Below, piece after piece: positions 30,586 through 39,651 of a DNA stretch of 45,495 bases. Position numbers and translations under genes: made by a program. The DNA lies in assembly GCA_002787355.1 (NCBI GenBank), contig PCWN01000002.1, forward strand, positions 1 to 45,495. The letters run 5' to 3'. Source of the DNA: Candidatus Magasanikbacteria bacterium CG11_big_fil_rev_8_21_14_0_20_39_34 (lineage in GTDB: Bacteria > Patescibacteriota > Patescibacteriia > Magasanikbacterales > UBA922). Positions within the stretch are counted from its first letter, which is position 1; the number at the start of each line of letters is the position of its first letter. The notes below the pieces were generated by a model. It did no database searches and had not been told where the DNA came from. It worked only from the letters and a program-made list of their open reading frames with translations.

Positions 30586-31024
30586 AGTCCCAAGCTTTAT
30601 CCCTTGGGTTTTCCTTGTCCTCGGACTTATTGGTTTCGCAGATGCTACCTATCTTACCTTCAAGCATCTTAATGGCGCACTCGGATGTTCTTTCTCCACC
30701 GGATGTGAAACGGTCCTCTCGAGCAAATATGCCACCATTTTTGGAATCCCTGTTGCACTCCCTGGCGTACTCTATTATCTTTCTTTGATTTTTTTGTCAC
30801 TGCTATATTTTGATAAAAAAAATCCACTCTGTATTACGCTTCTTTCTCACCTTACTTGGATTGGACTGCTTGCATCCATTTGGTTTGAATATCTCCAAAT
30901 TTTTGTCATTCGTGCCAATTGCCCATTTTGTTTGATATCTGCAAGTACATCTCTTATCCTATTTATCTTTGGAAGATACACCGTTTCTTACTGTAAAAAA
31001 CGCGGTTTGTGCGACTATAGATAA
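30548..31024 (+). CDS. vitamin K epoxide reductase (VKOR) family protein
   Basis: 158 aa, four membrane helices. The loop cysteines Cys47 and Cys53 ('GALGCSFSTGCETVLSSKYA') and the active CxxC at Cys125/Cys128 ('RANCPFCLISA') are all present, with the conserved Ser after the second loop cysteine region. Bacterial VKORs do the job of DsbB: they reoxidise a DsbA partner using quinone. It overlaps the DsbA-like gene by 38 nt if it starts at 30548, which suggests translational coupling. The upstream in-frame ATG at 30515 is less likely. Confidence 0.9.
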   Translation: MNLKKLFHKHSSKVPSFIPWVFLVLGLIGFADATYLTFKHLNGALGCSFSTGCETVLSSKYATIFGIPVALPGVLYYLSLIFLSLLYFDKKNPLCITLLSHLTWIGLLASIWFEYLQIFVIRANCPFCLISASTSLILFIFGRYTVSYCKKRGLCDYR

Positions 31025-31054
31025 AAGTTTATAAATTTATTAGATTATTTTACT

Positions 31055-32011
31055 ATGTTCCTACCGATATTACTTCTTGTTGTTGGTATTGCCGTTCTTA
31101 TTCTTGGAGCAGAAGCACTTGTTCGTGGTGCCTCTTCTGCAGCAAAAAAATGGGGAATTTCCACCATAGTTATTGGACTCACTGTAGTAAGTTTTGGTAC
31201 TTCTGCACCTGAACTTTTTGTAAACCTTATTTCTGCATACAAAGGAAGCACAGATTTAGCAATTGCAAACGTTGTAGGAAGTAACCTTGCCAATATTCTT
31301 TTGATTTTAGGAATTGGTGCCGTTATTATACCTCTCAAAGTAAAAGAGGGGACAACATTCAGGGAAATCCCCTTTGCTTTTTTGGCCATACTTCTTGTTG
31401 TCATCCTAGGAAATGATATGTTTCTCGATGGCGCCTATAGTACCGTAAATGTCCTTTCTCGAAGTGATGGTATTGCTTTTGTAGCCTTTTTTATCATTTT
31501 CCTCTTTTATACCTACGGCCTTACCAAAATTCAAGGAGAACATGAACACATCGACACATACTCCTGGACCACATCTGTAGTCATGTTTTTGGCAGGGTTG
31601 CTTGCGCTCGCCTTTGGCGGAAAACTCATTGTAGATAATGCAATCATTTTGGCTCATCTTGCAGGAATGAGTGAAGCACTCATTGGTTTAACTATCGTAG
31701 CGCTGGGGACTTCATTGCCAGAACTGGCAACTACAATAGTTGCTGTACGAAAAGGCCATACGGACCTTGCCATTGGAAACGCCGTTGGGTCAAACATTTT
31801 TAATGTTTTCTGGATTCTTGGACTCACTGCAGTAATCAAACCATTGGAATTTGATACACAGGCCAACATAGATACATTCTATACCGTATTTGCCACTTTT
31901 CTTCTCTTTCTTTTTATGTTCGTTGGTGATAAACATAAGCTTTCTCGCCTTCAAGGGATTCTCTTTATTGTACTCTATATTGCCTACATTGGATACGCAG
32001 TTGTTCGTTGA
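31055..32011 (+). CDS. calcium/sodium antiporter (CaCA family, YrbG-like)
   Basis: 318 aa with about ten membrane helices and two inverted alpha repeats: 'GLTVVSFGTSAPELFVNLIS' with 'GSTDLAIANVVGSNLANILL' near residue 43, and 'GLTIVALGTSLPELATTIVA' with 'GHTDLAIGNAVGSNIFNVFW' near 212. These hold the acidic and Asn residues that bind Ca2+ and Na+. It exports calcium using the sodium gradient. The cytosolic loop between the halves is short, as in prokaryotic members. The glycosyltransferase gene begins just after the stop. Confidence 0.93.
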   Translation: MFLPILLLVVGIAVLILGAEALVRGASSAAKKWGISTIVIGLTVVSFGTSAPELFVNLISAYKGSTDLAIANVVGSNLANILLILGIGAVIIPLKVKEGTTFREIPFAFLAILLVVILGNDMFLDGAYSTVNVLSRSDGIAFVAFFIIFLFYTYGLTKIQGEHEHIDTYSWTTSVVMFLAGLLALAFGGKLIVDNAIILAHLAGMSEALIGLTIVALGTSLPELATTIVAVRKGHTDLAIGNAVGSNIFNVFWILGLTAVIKPLEFDTQANIDTFYTVFATFLLFLFMFVGDKHKLSRLQGILFIVLYIAYIGYAVVR

Positions 32012-32019
32012 TACATTTC

Positions 32020-33774
32020 ATGAAGAAAAAATTCCTTTATCTTTTTACTCATTTTCAATTTCAATTTTTTGCAATCCTCCTTATTGCTATTCTTTTTCGG
32101 ATCTGTTTTTTAAGTTCAGGAGTTCTTCTGGGAGACGAACCACTCTACAGTGTTCGAAGTATCGGTTTTGTAGATTCTTTTGCCAGTGATCTTCAAACCA
32201 CCCCTTTTGACTGGTTCCCCAATGGACTCCCCTGGTGGGGAACTCTTTCCTTTCATGACCATCCACCGCTTTTCTTTATTATACAAAATCTTTTTTTCAG
32301 AAATTTGGGTTATTCAATTTTTTTATCACGCCTACCTGCTGCACTTTTTGGAATTGGATCTGTCATTGTAAGCTTTTTTATTGGAAAACAACTCTATAAT
32401 AAAAAGCTGGGGATTTTTTGTATGGGACTCATGGCGATAAATGATTTTTCTGTTGTGTATACCCGGGTTTCCATGCTGGAATCTGTAACTCTCTTTTTTA
32501 TTTTGCTTTCATTTTATTTCTTTTTACGATCACTCAAAGAAAAAAAATTCCTTTATCCTTGGGGGATTGCCCTTGGGTTTAGTTTTCTTTCAAAGTATGT
32601 TTCCTTTGCCATATTTCCAGTATATATTCTTGGTTTTTTTGTATATAAAAGAGAATACCTCAAAAGCATTCGACTCTATACGGCAATTTTTCTTTCCTTG
32701 ATAATTTTTTCTCCCGTTATCATCTACAACATTGGTATGTATCGGGCAACGGGCCACTTTGATCTTCAGTTCGCTTTTCTACTCAAACAAGATATCTCCG
32801 AACACTGGAAGAAACTCCCCGGAAAAACCCAACGCGGCGACCTCCTCCAAAGAATTTCTGATATGGGAACACTCCTCTATCTTTATACCCCTGTCTTTTT
32901 TCTTTTTGCGCTTTCAGCTTTTTTCTACCCTATTGCAAAACTTTTTCAGAGAAAAAAGTGGGATACGGCAACATTTTGTACTTTTCTTTCCACGGTATGT
33001 TTTCTTGTTTTTTTTCTTCTTATTGGCGCACGGACACGCTTTCTTTTTTACCTCACACCATTTTTTATATTTCTTATGGTTCCCTTCCTTCGAGATTTTT
33101 TTGATATCTCAAAAAAGTGGACAAAGGCTTTTCTCTGGATCTGGATTGCCTATGAAATGTTCTTTTCTGTGAATGCGGTCGTGGCATCCACGGGAAGAAA
33201 GATTGGAAAAGCGAGTGTCACCTACCCCAAACAACTGTACTTACCAGACTATGGAGCAAATGCTCTTGAGACATACCTGAGAAAAGAATTGGATGACTTA
33301 AAACCCAATCCACATTCCCGGTTCAAAAATCAAAATTATCAATCTGCCGTAGATCGTTTTTACCAACTAAACATGGGACAAGAAACCCCAGTTTTTCTGT
33401 TTTTTGACTCACGAGCGGGAGTTGGAACACTGGTACAAAGTTATGTGCGCAGAACCATGTACCTTGGTCTCCCCTTGGCAGGAATTGAATCTTTCCCTCA
33501 ATACATTTTTACTATCAATGCTTCAAATGCTCATCATCTTGTCTATTATATTTATTCAACCCCAGCTTCGAGCCAGAATACAAATGTAAATAGGCCAGGG
33601 ATGTCTCCCGATGTTTTCAAAAATAAACTTGACTTACTGGGTATAAAACCTCACAATATATATACACATGATGGTGATATTGCTTATCAAATTTATAAAA
33701 TTGACTGGTCAATTGCATTGTATGCTTACAAAAATGTAGGCGGTATGAGTTTGCCAACCGATATTAGAGAATAA
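32020..33774 (+). CDS. GT39/PMT-like membrane glycosyltransferase
   Basis: 584 aa. About ten membrane helices, with a first extracellular loop holding 'LLGDEPLYSVRSIGF' (acidic Asp-Glu as in ArnT/PMT-type GT-C enzymes) and 'SFHDHPPLFFIIQNLFFRNL' (His-Pro-Pro motif), then 'LSRLPAALFGIGSVIVSFFI'. The C-terminal third is a soluble outside domain. Such enzymes transfer sugars from polyprenyl-phosphate to protein or lipid on the outer face; lipid carrier from uppS could serve it. The start is the ATG at 32020; the preceding stop is at 32011. Substrate unknown. Confidence 0.8.
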   Translation: MKKKFLYLFTHFQFQFFAILLIAILFRICFLSSGVLLGDEPLYSVRSIGFVDSFASDLQTTPFDWFPNGLPWWGTLSFHDHPPLFFIIQNLFFRNLGYSIFLSRLPAALFGIGSVIVSFFIGKQLYNKKLGIFCMGLMAINDFSVVYTRVSMLESVTLFFILLSFYFFLRSLKEKKFLYPWGIALGFSFLSKYVSFAIFPVYILGFFVYKREYLKSIRLYTAIFLSLIIFSPVIIYNIGMYRATGHFDLQFAFLLKQDISEHWKKLPGKTQRGDLLQRISDMGTLLYLYTPVFFLFALSAFFYPIAKLFQRKKWDTATFCTFLSTVCFLVFFLLIGARTRFLFYLTPFFIFLMVPFLRDFFDISKKWTKAFLWIWIAYEMFFSVNAVVASTGRKIGKASVTYPKQLYLPDYGANALETYLRKELDDLKPNPHSRFKNQNYQSAVDRFYQLNMGQETPVFLFFDSRAGVGTLVQSYVRRTMYLGLPLAGIESFPQYIFTINASNAHHLVYYIYSTPASSQNTNVNRPGMSPDVFKNKLDLLGIKPHNIYTHDGDIAYQIYKIDWSIALYAYKNVGGMSLPTDIRE

Positions 33775-33780
33775 ATTTTT

Positions 33781-35004
33781 ATGATTTCAAACAGTATTAT
33801 ACTTTTTATCTTTCTTTTCCTTTCGGCGTTTTTTTCCGGAACAGAGGTAGCTTTTTTGTCTCTTTCCAATGCACAAGTTGAATCCATGGTGAAGAAAAAA
33901 CTCCATCGAGCAGAACTTATCAAAAAAATGAAACGAAATCCAAGACGACTTCTTGTGACTATTCTTATTGGAAATAACGTTGTAAACATTGCCGCATCTT
34001 CTTATGCAACAGTGATTGCTACTACCCTTTTTAAATCTTCCGTCATTGGAATAACTACCGGAATCATGACTTTGCTTATCCTAGTTTTTGGTGAAATTTT
34101 GCCAAAGTCATACGCAAGCTCTCATCCCAAAAAATTTGCTATTTTTAGTGCTGTCTTTCTGCGCATTTTCCAGTGGATTTTTACTCCCCTGGTTGTAAGT
34201 TTTGAATGGATTACCAATATCATTGCCGGAAAACAAAAGGAACTCCAGGTGAGTGAAGAAGAAGTCCGTGCCCTTGCAAAAGTTGGAATGCGCCAAGGAG
34301 CCATAGAAAAAAATGAAGGACTCATGATTGAACGTCTTTTTGCCTTTAATGATATCCGGGCAGAAGATATTATGACTCCTCGAGTACAGGTTCAATTTAT
34401 GAAAGATACTTTCTCAATAAAACAAGCCGCATCTCTTATAAAAGATCATCTTCATACACGCTTTCCTGTTTACAGTAGAACGCCCGATAACGTAATCGGT
34501 TTTGTGCACTCCCGTGATGTTCTGCTTGCCTATCATACCGATAAAGAAGAAAATTCTATAAAAGAGATCCTTCTCAATATTGTAAACGTCCCCAGACAAA
34601 TGCGTATTGATGATATCATGCGCGAATTCCAAAAACGTCAAACACATATAGCTATTGTAGTAGATGAATACGGTGGAACCGAAGGAATTGTAACTTTTGA
34701 AGATGTCATTGAAGAACTGGTGGGAGAAATTGCGGATGAACATGATATAAATGAAAATCTTATTCAACGTATAGACAAAAATACCATTGTGGTAGCTGGA
34801 GATACCATTATTCGTGATATCAATGATTTTTTCCACTCGGAAATTCGTGGAAATGAGCTGGATGCTATTGCAGAACGCATTTTAGATACCCTCGAACGGC
34901 TCCCAAAGAAAAATGATAAGCTGACTCTTGGAGACACCCAATGTAAGATTCTGAGTATCAAAAAGAGAAGAATAGATAAAGTAGAAATAAAAAAGTCTGT
35001 GTAG
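33781..35004 (+). CDS. CNNM/CorC-type hemolysin-family transporter
   Basis: 407 aa. The CNNM (DUF21) membrane domain spans about residues 1-185, starting '[20 protein letters not shown]' with the conserved SGxE. A CBS pair follows, about 205-320 ('[15 protein letters not shown]', '[20 protein letters not shown]'), and then a CorC_HlyC domain, about 335-400. This order is that of Mg2+ exporters CorC/CNNM and of TlyC-like 'hemolysins'. It follows the glycosyltransferase by 6 nt in the plus-strand run. Confidence 0.92.
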   Translation: MISNSIILFIFLFLSAFFSGTEVAFLSLSNAQVESMVKKKLHRAELIKKMKRNPRRLLVTILIGNNVVNIAASSYATVIATTLFKSSVIGITTGIMTLLILVFGEILPKSYASSHPKKFAIFSAVFLRIFQWIFTPLVVSFEWITNIIAGKQKELQVSEEEVRALAKVGMRQGAIEKNEGLMIERLFAFNDIRAEDIMTPRVQVQFMKDTFSIKQAASLIKDHLHTRFPVYSRTPDNVIGFVHSRDVLLAYHTDKEENSIKEILLNIVNVPRQMRIDDIMREFQKRQTHIAIVVDEYGGTEGIVTFEDVIEELVGEIADEHDINENLIQRIDKNTIVVAGDTIIRDINDFFHSEIRGNELDAIAERILDTLERLPKKNDKLTLGDTQCKILSIKKRRIDKVEIKKSV

Positions 35005-35046
35005 TTTTATACCATTTTTTAAAATACCATTCTCCAAAAATAATCT

Positions 35047-35850
35047 ATGCAAGTCCGAATTAATAAAGCCATAGCAGATCTTGGAATCTGTTCTCGTCGG
35101 AAAGCTGAAGAACTTATCCTTTCCGGACAGGTAAAACTCAATGGAAAAGTAGTACGAGAACTAAGTACCCAAGTAGACCTTGATATCGATGAGATAGAGG
35201 TAGGAAAACAAAATCATCGCAAACAACCGCATTCACCACAAAAAAAAGAATCCTTTTATTATGTAGCACTCCACAAACCGCTTGACTACGTATCCAGTGT
35301 AAGTAGCCAACAGGGGCACTCCATCCTTGAACTTCTCACCTATGGAAATGCTACCACAAAGAGAGATAAAGATGCCTATAAGGCCCTCCTTGGACCTAAA
35401 TCACAAGACAAAAATATAACCCTGGCAGATAAAATTCGTTTGTATCCAGTAGGAAGGCTGGATAAGGATTCTGAGGGTTTGATTCTTTTGACCAATGATG
35501 GTGATCTTACCAATAAAATGACGCATCCAAGGTTTGAGCATGAAAAGGAATATGAACTGCAATTGGATAGTCGCCTCTCAAAACAAGCCATAAAAGTTTT
35601 AGAACACGGTATGGATATTGGTGAGGGTGAATATGCAAAAGGCATCCGAATACTCAAAGAATCCGCTGTTGGACGCCGATATATTGTTCATGTTATACTC
35701 CAGGAAGGTAAAAATCGACAAATTCGAAGAATGTTTGGTAGACTTGGATATAAAGTCCTTTCACTCAAACGAACGCGATTTGGAAAATTTAAATTAGGTA
35801 CACTTCCAGTGGGAAGATGGAAATTTATTCAAAAAAAATCACTCCTATGA
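35047..35850 (+). CDS. RsuA/RluB-family pseudouridine synthase
   Basis: 267 aa. An S4 RNA-binding domain (residues 1-50, 'INKAIADLGICSRRKAEELI') precedes the synthase domain, with the catalytic Asp139 in 'PVGRLDKDSEGLILLTNDGD' and the C-terminal 'EGKNRQIRRMFGRLGYKVLS'. It modifies a uridine in rRNA: RluB/RluE/RluF in 23S or RsuA in 16S. The S4 domain favours RluB or RsuA, but the exact site cannot be told. A 30-residue insert follows the first synthase motif. Its stop overlaps the next start (ATGA). Confidence 0.9.
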   Translation: MQVRINKAIADLGICSRRKAEELILSGQVKLNGKVVRELSTQVDLDIDEIEVGKQNHRKQPHSPQKKESFYYVALHKPLDYVSSVSSQQGHSILELLTYGNATTKRDKDAYKALLGPKSQDKNITLADKIRLYPVGRLDKDSEGLILLTNDGDLTNKMTHPRFEHEKEYELQLDSRLSKQAIKVLEHGMDIGEGEYAKGIRILKESAVGRRYIVHVILQEGKNRQIRRMFGRLGYKVLSLKRTRFGKFKLGTLPVGRWKFIQKKSLL

Positions 35851-36410
35851 AAAGACCTCCCGAAGGACCGGGCTACGCTACCCTTTCACAAGATCAGAGA
35901 CTTGCTGTAGATGATTTGGAAACGTCACTTGACGAACTTTTTGATAGAACAAAAAATGTTTCTACAGAAGTCCTAACTCAAGAGCTTATTGCATGGTACC
36001 GAGAATGGATGAAAAAACGAGATCAAGTACTCCAAGCAAAAGAAGATTTAGATAGCTTATCACCGGAAGAAGTTGACGCTGCCTTGGATTTAGAACTCCC
36101 AACCGCATCAACCAATATTGAATCTGCTACTTTTCTAAACTTTTTACGAATACTCCTCAAGCAATTTCACTTTGAGCCTTCCAAACTTTCTGCTATAACA
36201 CTACAAATGCTCACTGATGAGCTTGGAATAGCCCAAGAGAGTGGTGTTGAAACGGCTCTATTAAAACGTGCCATGGATGAATTTTACCACGAAAGAATAG
36301 GTCCCGATGGGAAGATAAAAAGTGGCTACAATCTCACCAGCGTACTGGAAGATTTTGCGCTTCACTTTTTACAAATTCATACCGCATCGCCAAAGTCTTC
36401 TGCATCTTGA
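35847..36410 (+). CDS. orphan acidic helical protein, 187 aa
   Basis: Unrecognised. Starts MKRPPEGPGYATLSQDQRL, overlapping the pseudouridine synthase stop by four bases, so it is co-translated. Soluble, mostly helical and acidic ('LAVDDLETSLDELFDRTKNV', 'LDSLSPEEVDAALDLELPTA'), with a second helical half from about residue 95. No cysteine, signal or membrane segment. Its stop codon lies within the -35 of the next promoter. It is similar in character to the orphans at 12995-14755. Confidence 0.7.
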   Translation: MKRPPEGPGYATLSQDQRLAVDDLETSLDELFDRTKNVSTEVLTQELIAWYREWMKKRDQVLQAKEDLDSLSPEEVDAALDLELPTASTNIESATFLNFLRILLKQFHFEPSKLSAITLQMLTDELGIAQESGVETALLKRAMDEFYHERIGPDGKIKSGYNLTSVLEDFALHFLQIHTASPKSSAS

Positions 36411-36435
36411 CAAATGAACAAAAATATAGTATAAT
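36407..36435 (+). promoter_or_regulatory. perfect consensus promoter of the 81-aa gene
   Basis: TTGACA (36407-36412), 17-nt spacer, TATAAT (36430-36435): the only full consensus sigma70 promoter I found in the window. Confidence 0.9.
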
Positions 36436-36467
36436 TCCTTGTTATTTAATTAGATAATCAAAAATCT

Positions 36468-36713
36468 ATGACACCAGAAACACGAGGTTTTAATCCCAAT
36501 GATGTAGAGATGCCTAAAGAAGATTGGGCAATGGCAGCAAAAGAAGCAGAAGGGAGAGAAGCAGCCAAAACAGAACCATCTCACGAAGATCTCGATGCAA
36601 CATTAGATGCATCTTTCCAAAAGACTTTTGACCAACCGGATCCAGTTGGACTTGAACATCCTACTGAAGAAAACCCAAATCCAGAAATTCCCGAGTTAGA
36701 AGAAGCAGCATAA
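36468..36713 (+). CDS. orphan acidic disordered-type protein, 81 aa
   Basis: Unrecognised. Starts MTPETRGFNPNDVEMPKEDW and is rich in Glu, Asp, Pro and Ala, with no cysteine or membrane segment, so it is probably mostly unfolded. It is a complete unit: a perfect consensus promoter 33 nt upstream, and a strong terminator (36729-36753) after the stop. The promoter implies high expression. It may be an abundant small cytosolic protein, but no function can be read from the sequence. Confidence 0.7.
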   Translation: MTPETRGFNPNDVEMPKEDWAMAAKEAEGREAAKTEPSHEDLDATLDASFQKTFDQPDPVGLEHPTEENPNPEIPELEEAA

Positions 36714-36728
36714 TTATACAAAATCTCT

Positions 36729-36753
36729 AAAACCCGCGTATAGCGGGTTTTTT
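36729..36753 (+). terminator. terminator of the 81-aa gene
   Basis: AAACCCGC-GTATA-GCGGGTTT followed by TTT. Confidence 0.85.
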
Positions 36754-36791
36754 GATGCCTTAGGGATCGTTGGTATATAATGTAAAAACTG

Positions 36792-36800
36792 TGATATAAT
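36792..36800 (+). promoter_or_regulatory. extended -10 promoter of the AI-2E family gene
   Basis: TGATATAAT within GTGATATAATGAAA, the same form as at 16632-16640; no good -35. Confidence 0.45.
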
Positions 36801-36841
36801 GAAAATAGTCTATATCCAATCTTAAGATTCAAATACTTCCT

Positions 36842-37915
36842 ATGCCTCCAAAAGAAACCAAAGCAAATTTCAATAATATCCGCATGATTTTCTTTTTTGG
36901 AATCATGCTTTTACTTGGGACAATATTCCTCTATATTGTGGCACCATTTTTTTATCCTATCTTCTGGGCCGCAATTATTGCTGTAATGTTCTTCCCACTC
37001 TTCCGCTGGATTCATAAGTATATAAAAATTGATGCACTCAGTTCATTTGTTACTATACTTATAATCATAGTCGTTTTATTCCTTCCGCTCTTGCTGGTCA
37101 CAACCCTCACTGTTCACCAGTCTGCAAATCTCTACAGTGCAGTAAAACAAAACCAACTCTTCACAGGAAATTTAGATCAGGTTTCTCAACACTTTTCCAA
37201 AATTCCCTTCATAGGTGAATATACAGACACTATAAAATATCAATGGACGGAAAACGCCGGAAAGATGACACAGGTGATAACACAATTCCTCTATACGCAT
37301 CTTGTACAGTTCACCCAAAATTCCGTACGTTTCTTTTTCATGCTCTTCATCATGTTGTATACGCTTTTTTATCTGCTCAAAGATGGTCCACGTATCCTTC
37401 AAAAACTCATGTATCTCTCTCCACTTGGAGATACCTATGAAAAAAAGCTCTTTGACCGCTTTACCTCTACCACTCGGGCAACGCTCAAGAGTACTTTCAT
37501 TGTAGGAAGTATACAAGGAATACTAGGAGGCCTCCTCTTTTGGGTCACAGGAATCCCTGGAGCATTGGTCTGGGGGGTTGTTATGACAGCACTCTCTGTT
37601 ATCCCTGCCATTGGATCCTTTTTGGTCTGGCTTCCTGCTGGTATTATTATGATGGCTATGGGCAATATTGCTCAAGGACTTACCATTATTATCTTTGGAT
37701 CTTTCGTTATTGGAACTATAGATAACATCCTCCGTCCACCACTTATTGGAAAAGATATCCAAATGCATCCTTTAATCGTCCTCTTCTCTACTTTGGGTGG
37801 TATATTTATCTTCGGTATTTCCGGATTTATTATTGGCCCCATTATCGCTGCACTTTTCATCTCTGTAATGTCCATATATAAAGACTACTACAAAAATGAA
37901 CTAAGCAATAACTAA
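36842..37915 (+). CDS. AI-2E transporter family permease (PerM/YdiK-like)
   Basis: 357 aa. An N-terminal helix group (about residues 12-80), an outside-facing soluble stretch (about 85-155), then five further helices. Family motifs: 'LYTLFYLLKDGPRILQKLMY', 'GIPGALVWGVVMTALSVIPA', 'GSFLVWLPAGIIMMAMGN' and 'GTIDNILRPPLIGKDIQMHP'. Members include the disputed autoinducer-2 exporter TqsA and Na+/H+ antiporters, so the substrate is unknown. It is monocistronic between terminators at 36729 and 37931. Confidence 0.92.
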   Translation: MPPKETKANFNNIRMIFFFGIMLLLGTIFLYIVAPFFYPIFWAAIIAVMFFPLFRWIHKYIKIDALSSFVTILIIIVVLFLPLLLVTTLTVHQSANLYSAVKQNQLFTGNLDQVSQHFSKIPFIGEYTDTIKYQWTENAGKMTQVITQFLYTHLVQFTQNSVRFFFMLFIMLYTLFYLLKDGPRILQKLMYLSPLGDTYEKKLFDRFTSTTRATLKSTFIVGSIQGILGGLLFWVTGIPGALVWGVVMTALSVIPAIGSFLVWLPAGIIMMAMGNIAQGLTIIIFGSFVIGTIDNILRPPLIGKDIQMHPLIVLFSTLGGIFIFGISGFIIGPIIAALFISVMSIYKDYYKNELSNN

Positions 37916-37930
37916 TGCTTTCTCAAAAAG

Positions 37931-37962
37931 AAAAAAGGCCGGTATGCTTCCGGCCTTTTTTC
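37931..37962. terminator. bidirectional terminator
   Basis: AAAAAAGGCCGG and CCGGCCTTTTTT arms around TATGCTT; shared by the convergent genes on each side. Confidence 0.92.
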
Positions 37963-37973
37963 TTTTTCGCTTT

Positions 37974-38696
37974 TTATTTTGGACCTAAACTTACGTCTGC
38001 TATCTTTCCTACCACATACCCGACCACAGCGGCAAACGTTGCAAGAGCAAACATTTCAAAACCAGCTTTAATTGGGTTCCGTTTTGAAAAATGAGAAGTG
38101 AAAACCCCAAGTGCAAAGAGGGCAATGAGCGTAATCACAATAGAACAGATAATTGCTCCCTTCATTTCAAGAAAAAAGTATGGTGAAAGTGGAATACCAC
38201 CCCCTATAATATAGGAAAAGAGCATAATAAATCCATTTTTTAATGGATTGGTCATCTTATCTGGCACAATTTTTAACTCTCTATACGCCATCTCACGCAA
38301 CATGAGTTCTTTATCTTGTGAAGTTACCTGTACCATTTTTTTTGCTACATCCTGTGGCCAACCATCGGCAATGAACATTCCCAATAGTTCTTTTCTTTCT
38401 TCTTCAGGAAAATCTCGGATCTCTTCTTTCTCTTCATGCAAAATGCGTTGATCTATTTCTTTTCTGGACTTACTCGAGAGAAATTCCCCCACCCCCATAG
38501 ATATAGACTCCACAGAAATAATAACTAAACCTGCCAAAACAGTCGTAAATGGATCAAATGTCGCCCCAGCAATCCCAGTAATCGCTCCCAAAGTAGAGAC
38601 CATCCCATCTTCCATACCAAAGACAATCTCACGCATGGAATCAGCAACTTTAGAGTTACTATGGTGAATGTAATTTGGATTTTTTGTATGAACCAT
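37974..38696 (-). CDS. VIT1/CCC1 family metal transporter
   Basis: 240 aa. Starts with 'VADSMREIVFGMEDGMVSTLG', the conserved first helix with the metal-contact Asp/Glu, then 'GLVIISVESISMGVGEFLSS'. A charged cytosolic segment of about 55 residues ('EEKEEIRDFPEEERKELLGM', rich in Glu) resembles the metal-binding domain of VIT1. Three C-terminal helices follow. VIT1/CCC1 proteins move Fe2+ or Mn2+ out of the cytosol. Single-gene unit on the minus strand. Confidence 0.88.
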   Translation of the reverse strand: MVHTKNPNYIHHSNSKVADSMREIVFGMEDGMVSTLGAITGIAGATFDPFTTVLAGLVIISVESISMGVGEFLSSKSRKEIDQRILHEEKEEIRDFPEEERKELLGMFIADGWPQDVAKKMVQVTSQDKELMLREMAYRELKIVPDKMTNPLKNGFIMLFSYIIGGGIPLSPYFFLEMKGAIICSIVITLIALFALGVFTSHFSKRNPIKAGFEMFALATFAAVVGYVVGKIADVSLGPK

Positions 38697-38765
38697 ACAT
38701 CAAAGATAGACTCTATAAACTTGTGCACTTAGTGTACCACTCCCCACCTTCCGGGTCAACGAATT

Positions 38766-39530
38766 CTAACTTTCCTTGCACATATCCCACATAAATTGAA
38801 ACCATGTTCTATAGCTTTCTGCGAGATTTTTATCTCTCAAAACAAAAAGGGTAACGTCATCTTGGAGATACTCCAGTCTCTCTAAACTTAATCCAGAAAA
38901 AGTCACTACATAGTCTCCAAAAATATCTATTGCGGAGTGCGTCCCATATTTTTTTGGAAAAAATTTATACGGATACATTTTTTTATCAAAATTATATTCC
39001 TTTTTTTTCAAAATATCTTTTACTTCATGATCAAATATGTGATAAAAATGCAATCCTTTTCTCTTTGCTTCTTTTTCAAAACTCGGAAGATATCCCTTTA
39101 ACCTTTTGTCAAACCAACCCAGCTTTGCACCAATAAAATATCCATTTTCTCCCACACGTACAATCTCTCGCATGTAATTTTTAAACCCTTCAATCCCACG
39201 ATAAATATAGGCTTCCTGCTGTCCACCTCTTTTTTCAAAACGATTACGCAAATCCGGTAGAATTTTTTCTAAAGTGACTTCTTTTTCTCGAACCAGTTCC
39301 ATGAGTTTATCTGGATCTACGGGTGCATATCTATGTTCTCCCCTGCTCATGATAGAAAAAACCAATCCTTTATGTACCAATCTGTCCAAAGTATCGTATA
39401 TATTTCTTCTGTGAATTTTAGTATACCCTGCGATTTCACCCACCCCTGCCTCAGTAAAATTTAAGAGAGCAAGATATATTCTTGCTTCATTTTGTGATAA
39501 GCCTAATTCTTCTAGAACCTGTTCATTCAT
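38766..39530 (-). CDS. TrmB-family transcriptional regulator (second paralogue)
   Basis: 254 aa from ATG 39530 (MNEQVLEELGLSQNEARIYL). An in-frame ATG at 39557 would place the operator inside the gene. Winged helix at about residues 5-65 ('GYTKIHRRNIYDTLDRLVHK'), then a coiled dimer helix and an effector domain from 'EAYIYRGIEGFKNYMREIVR' to the end. It is nearly the same length as the paralogue at 10179-10940 and shares many motifs. It is divergent from an SSS symporter gene. The inverted repeat in its leader resembles that of the other paralogue, pointing to autoregulation and possible control of the symporter. Confidence 0.88.
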   Translation of the reverse strand: MNEQVLEELGLSQNEARIYLALLNFTEAGVGEIAGYTKIHRRNIYDTLDRLVHKGLVFSIMSRGEHRYAPVDPDKLMELVREKEVTLEKILPDLRNRFEKRGGQQEAYIYRGIEGFKNYMREIVRVGENGYFIGAKLGWFDKRLKGYLPSFEKEAKRKGLHFYHIFDHEVKDILKKKEYNFDKKMYPYKFFPKKYGTHSAIDIFGDYVVTFSGLSLERLEYLQDDVTLFVLRDKNLAESYRTWFQFMWDMCKES

Positions 39531-39538
39531 AATTTGTG

Positions 39539-39556
39539 TGGTGTAGATATACACCA
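39539..39556. promoter_or_regulatory. inverted repeat, likely TrmB operator
   Basis: TGGTGTA-GATA-TACACCA, perfect 7-4-7. Same layout and GGTG/CACC core as AGGTGAT-ATGT-ATCACCT before 10179. It lies between the predicted transcription start (about 39577) and the start codon. Confidence 0.7.
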
Positions 39557-39566
39557 TGGGGTCTTA

Positions 39567-39595
39567 TTGAACACTCTTATTCTATTATATATATT
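39567..39595 (+). promoter_or_regulatory. promoter of the SSS symporter gene
   Basis: TTGAAC (39567-39572), 17-nt spacer, TATATT (39590-39595). Its -10 abuts the -10 of the opposing promoter. Confidence 0.6.
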
Positions 39596-39612
39596 ACGCT
39601 GTAAAACGTCAA
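39584..39612 (-). promoter_or_regulatory. promoter of the second TrmB gene
   Basis: Minus strand TTGACG (39612-39607), 17-nt spacer, TATAAT (39589-39584). Confidence 0.8.
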
Positions 39613-39651
39613 TACAAGCACACCCTAGTATTGTCACGTAATATATTTTTT

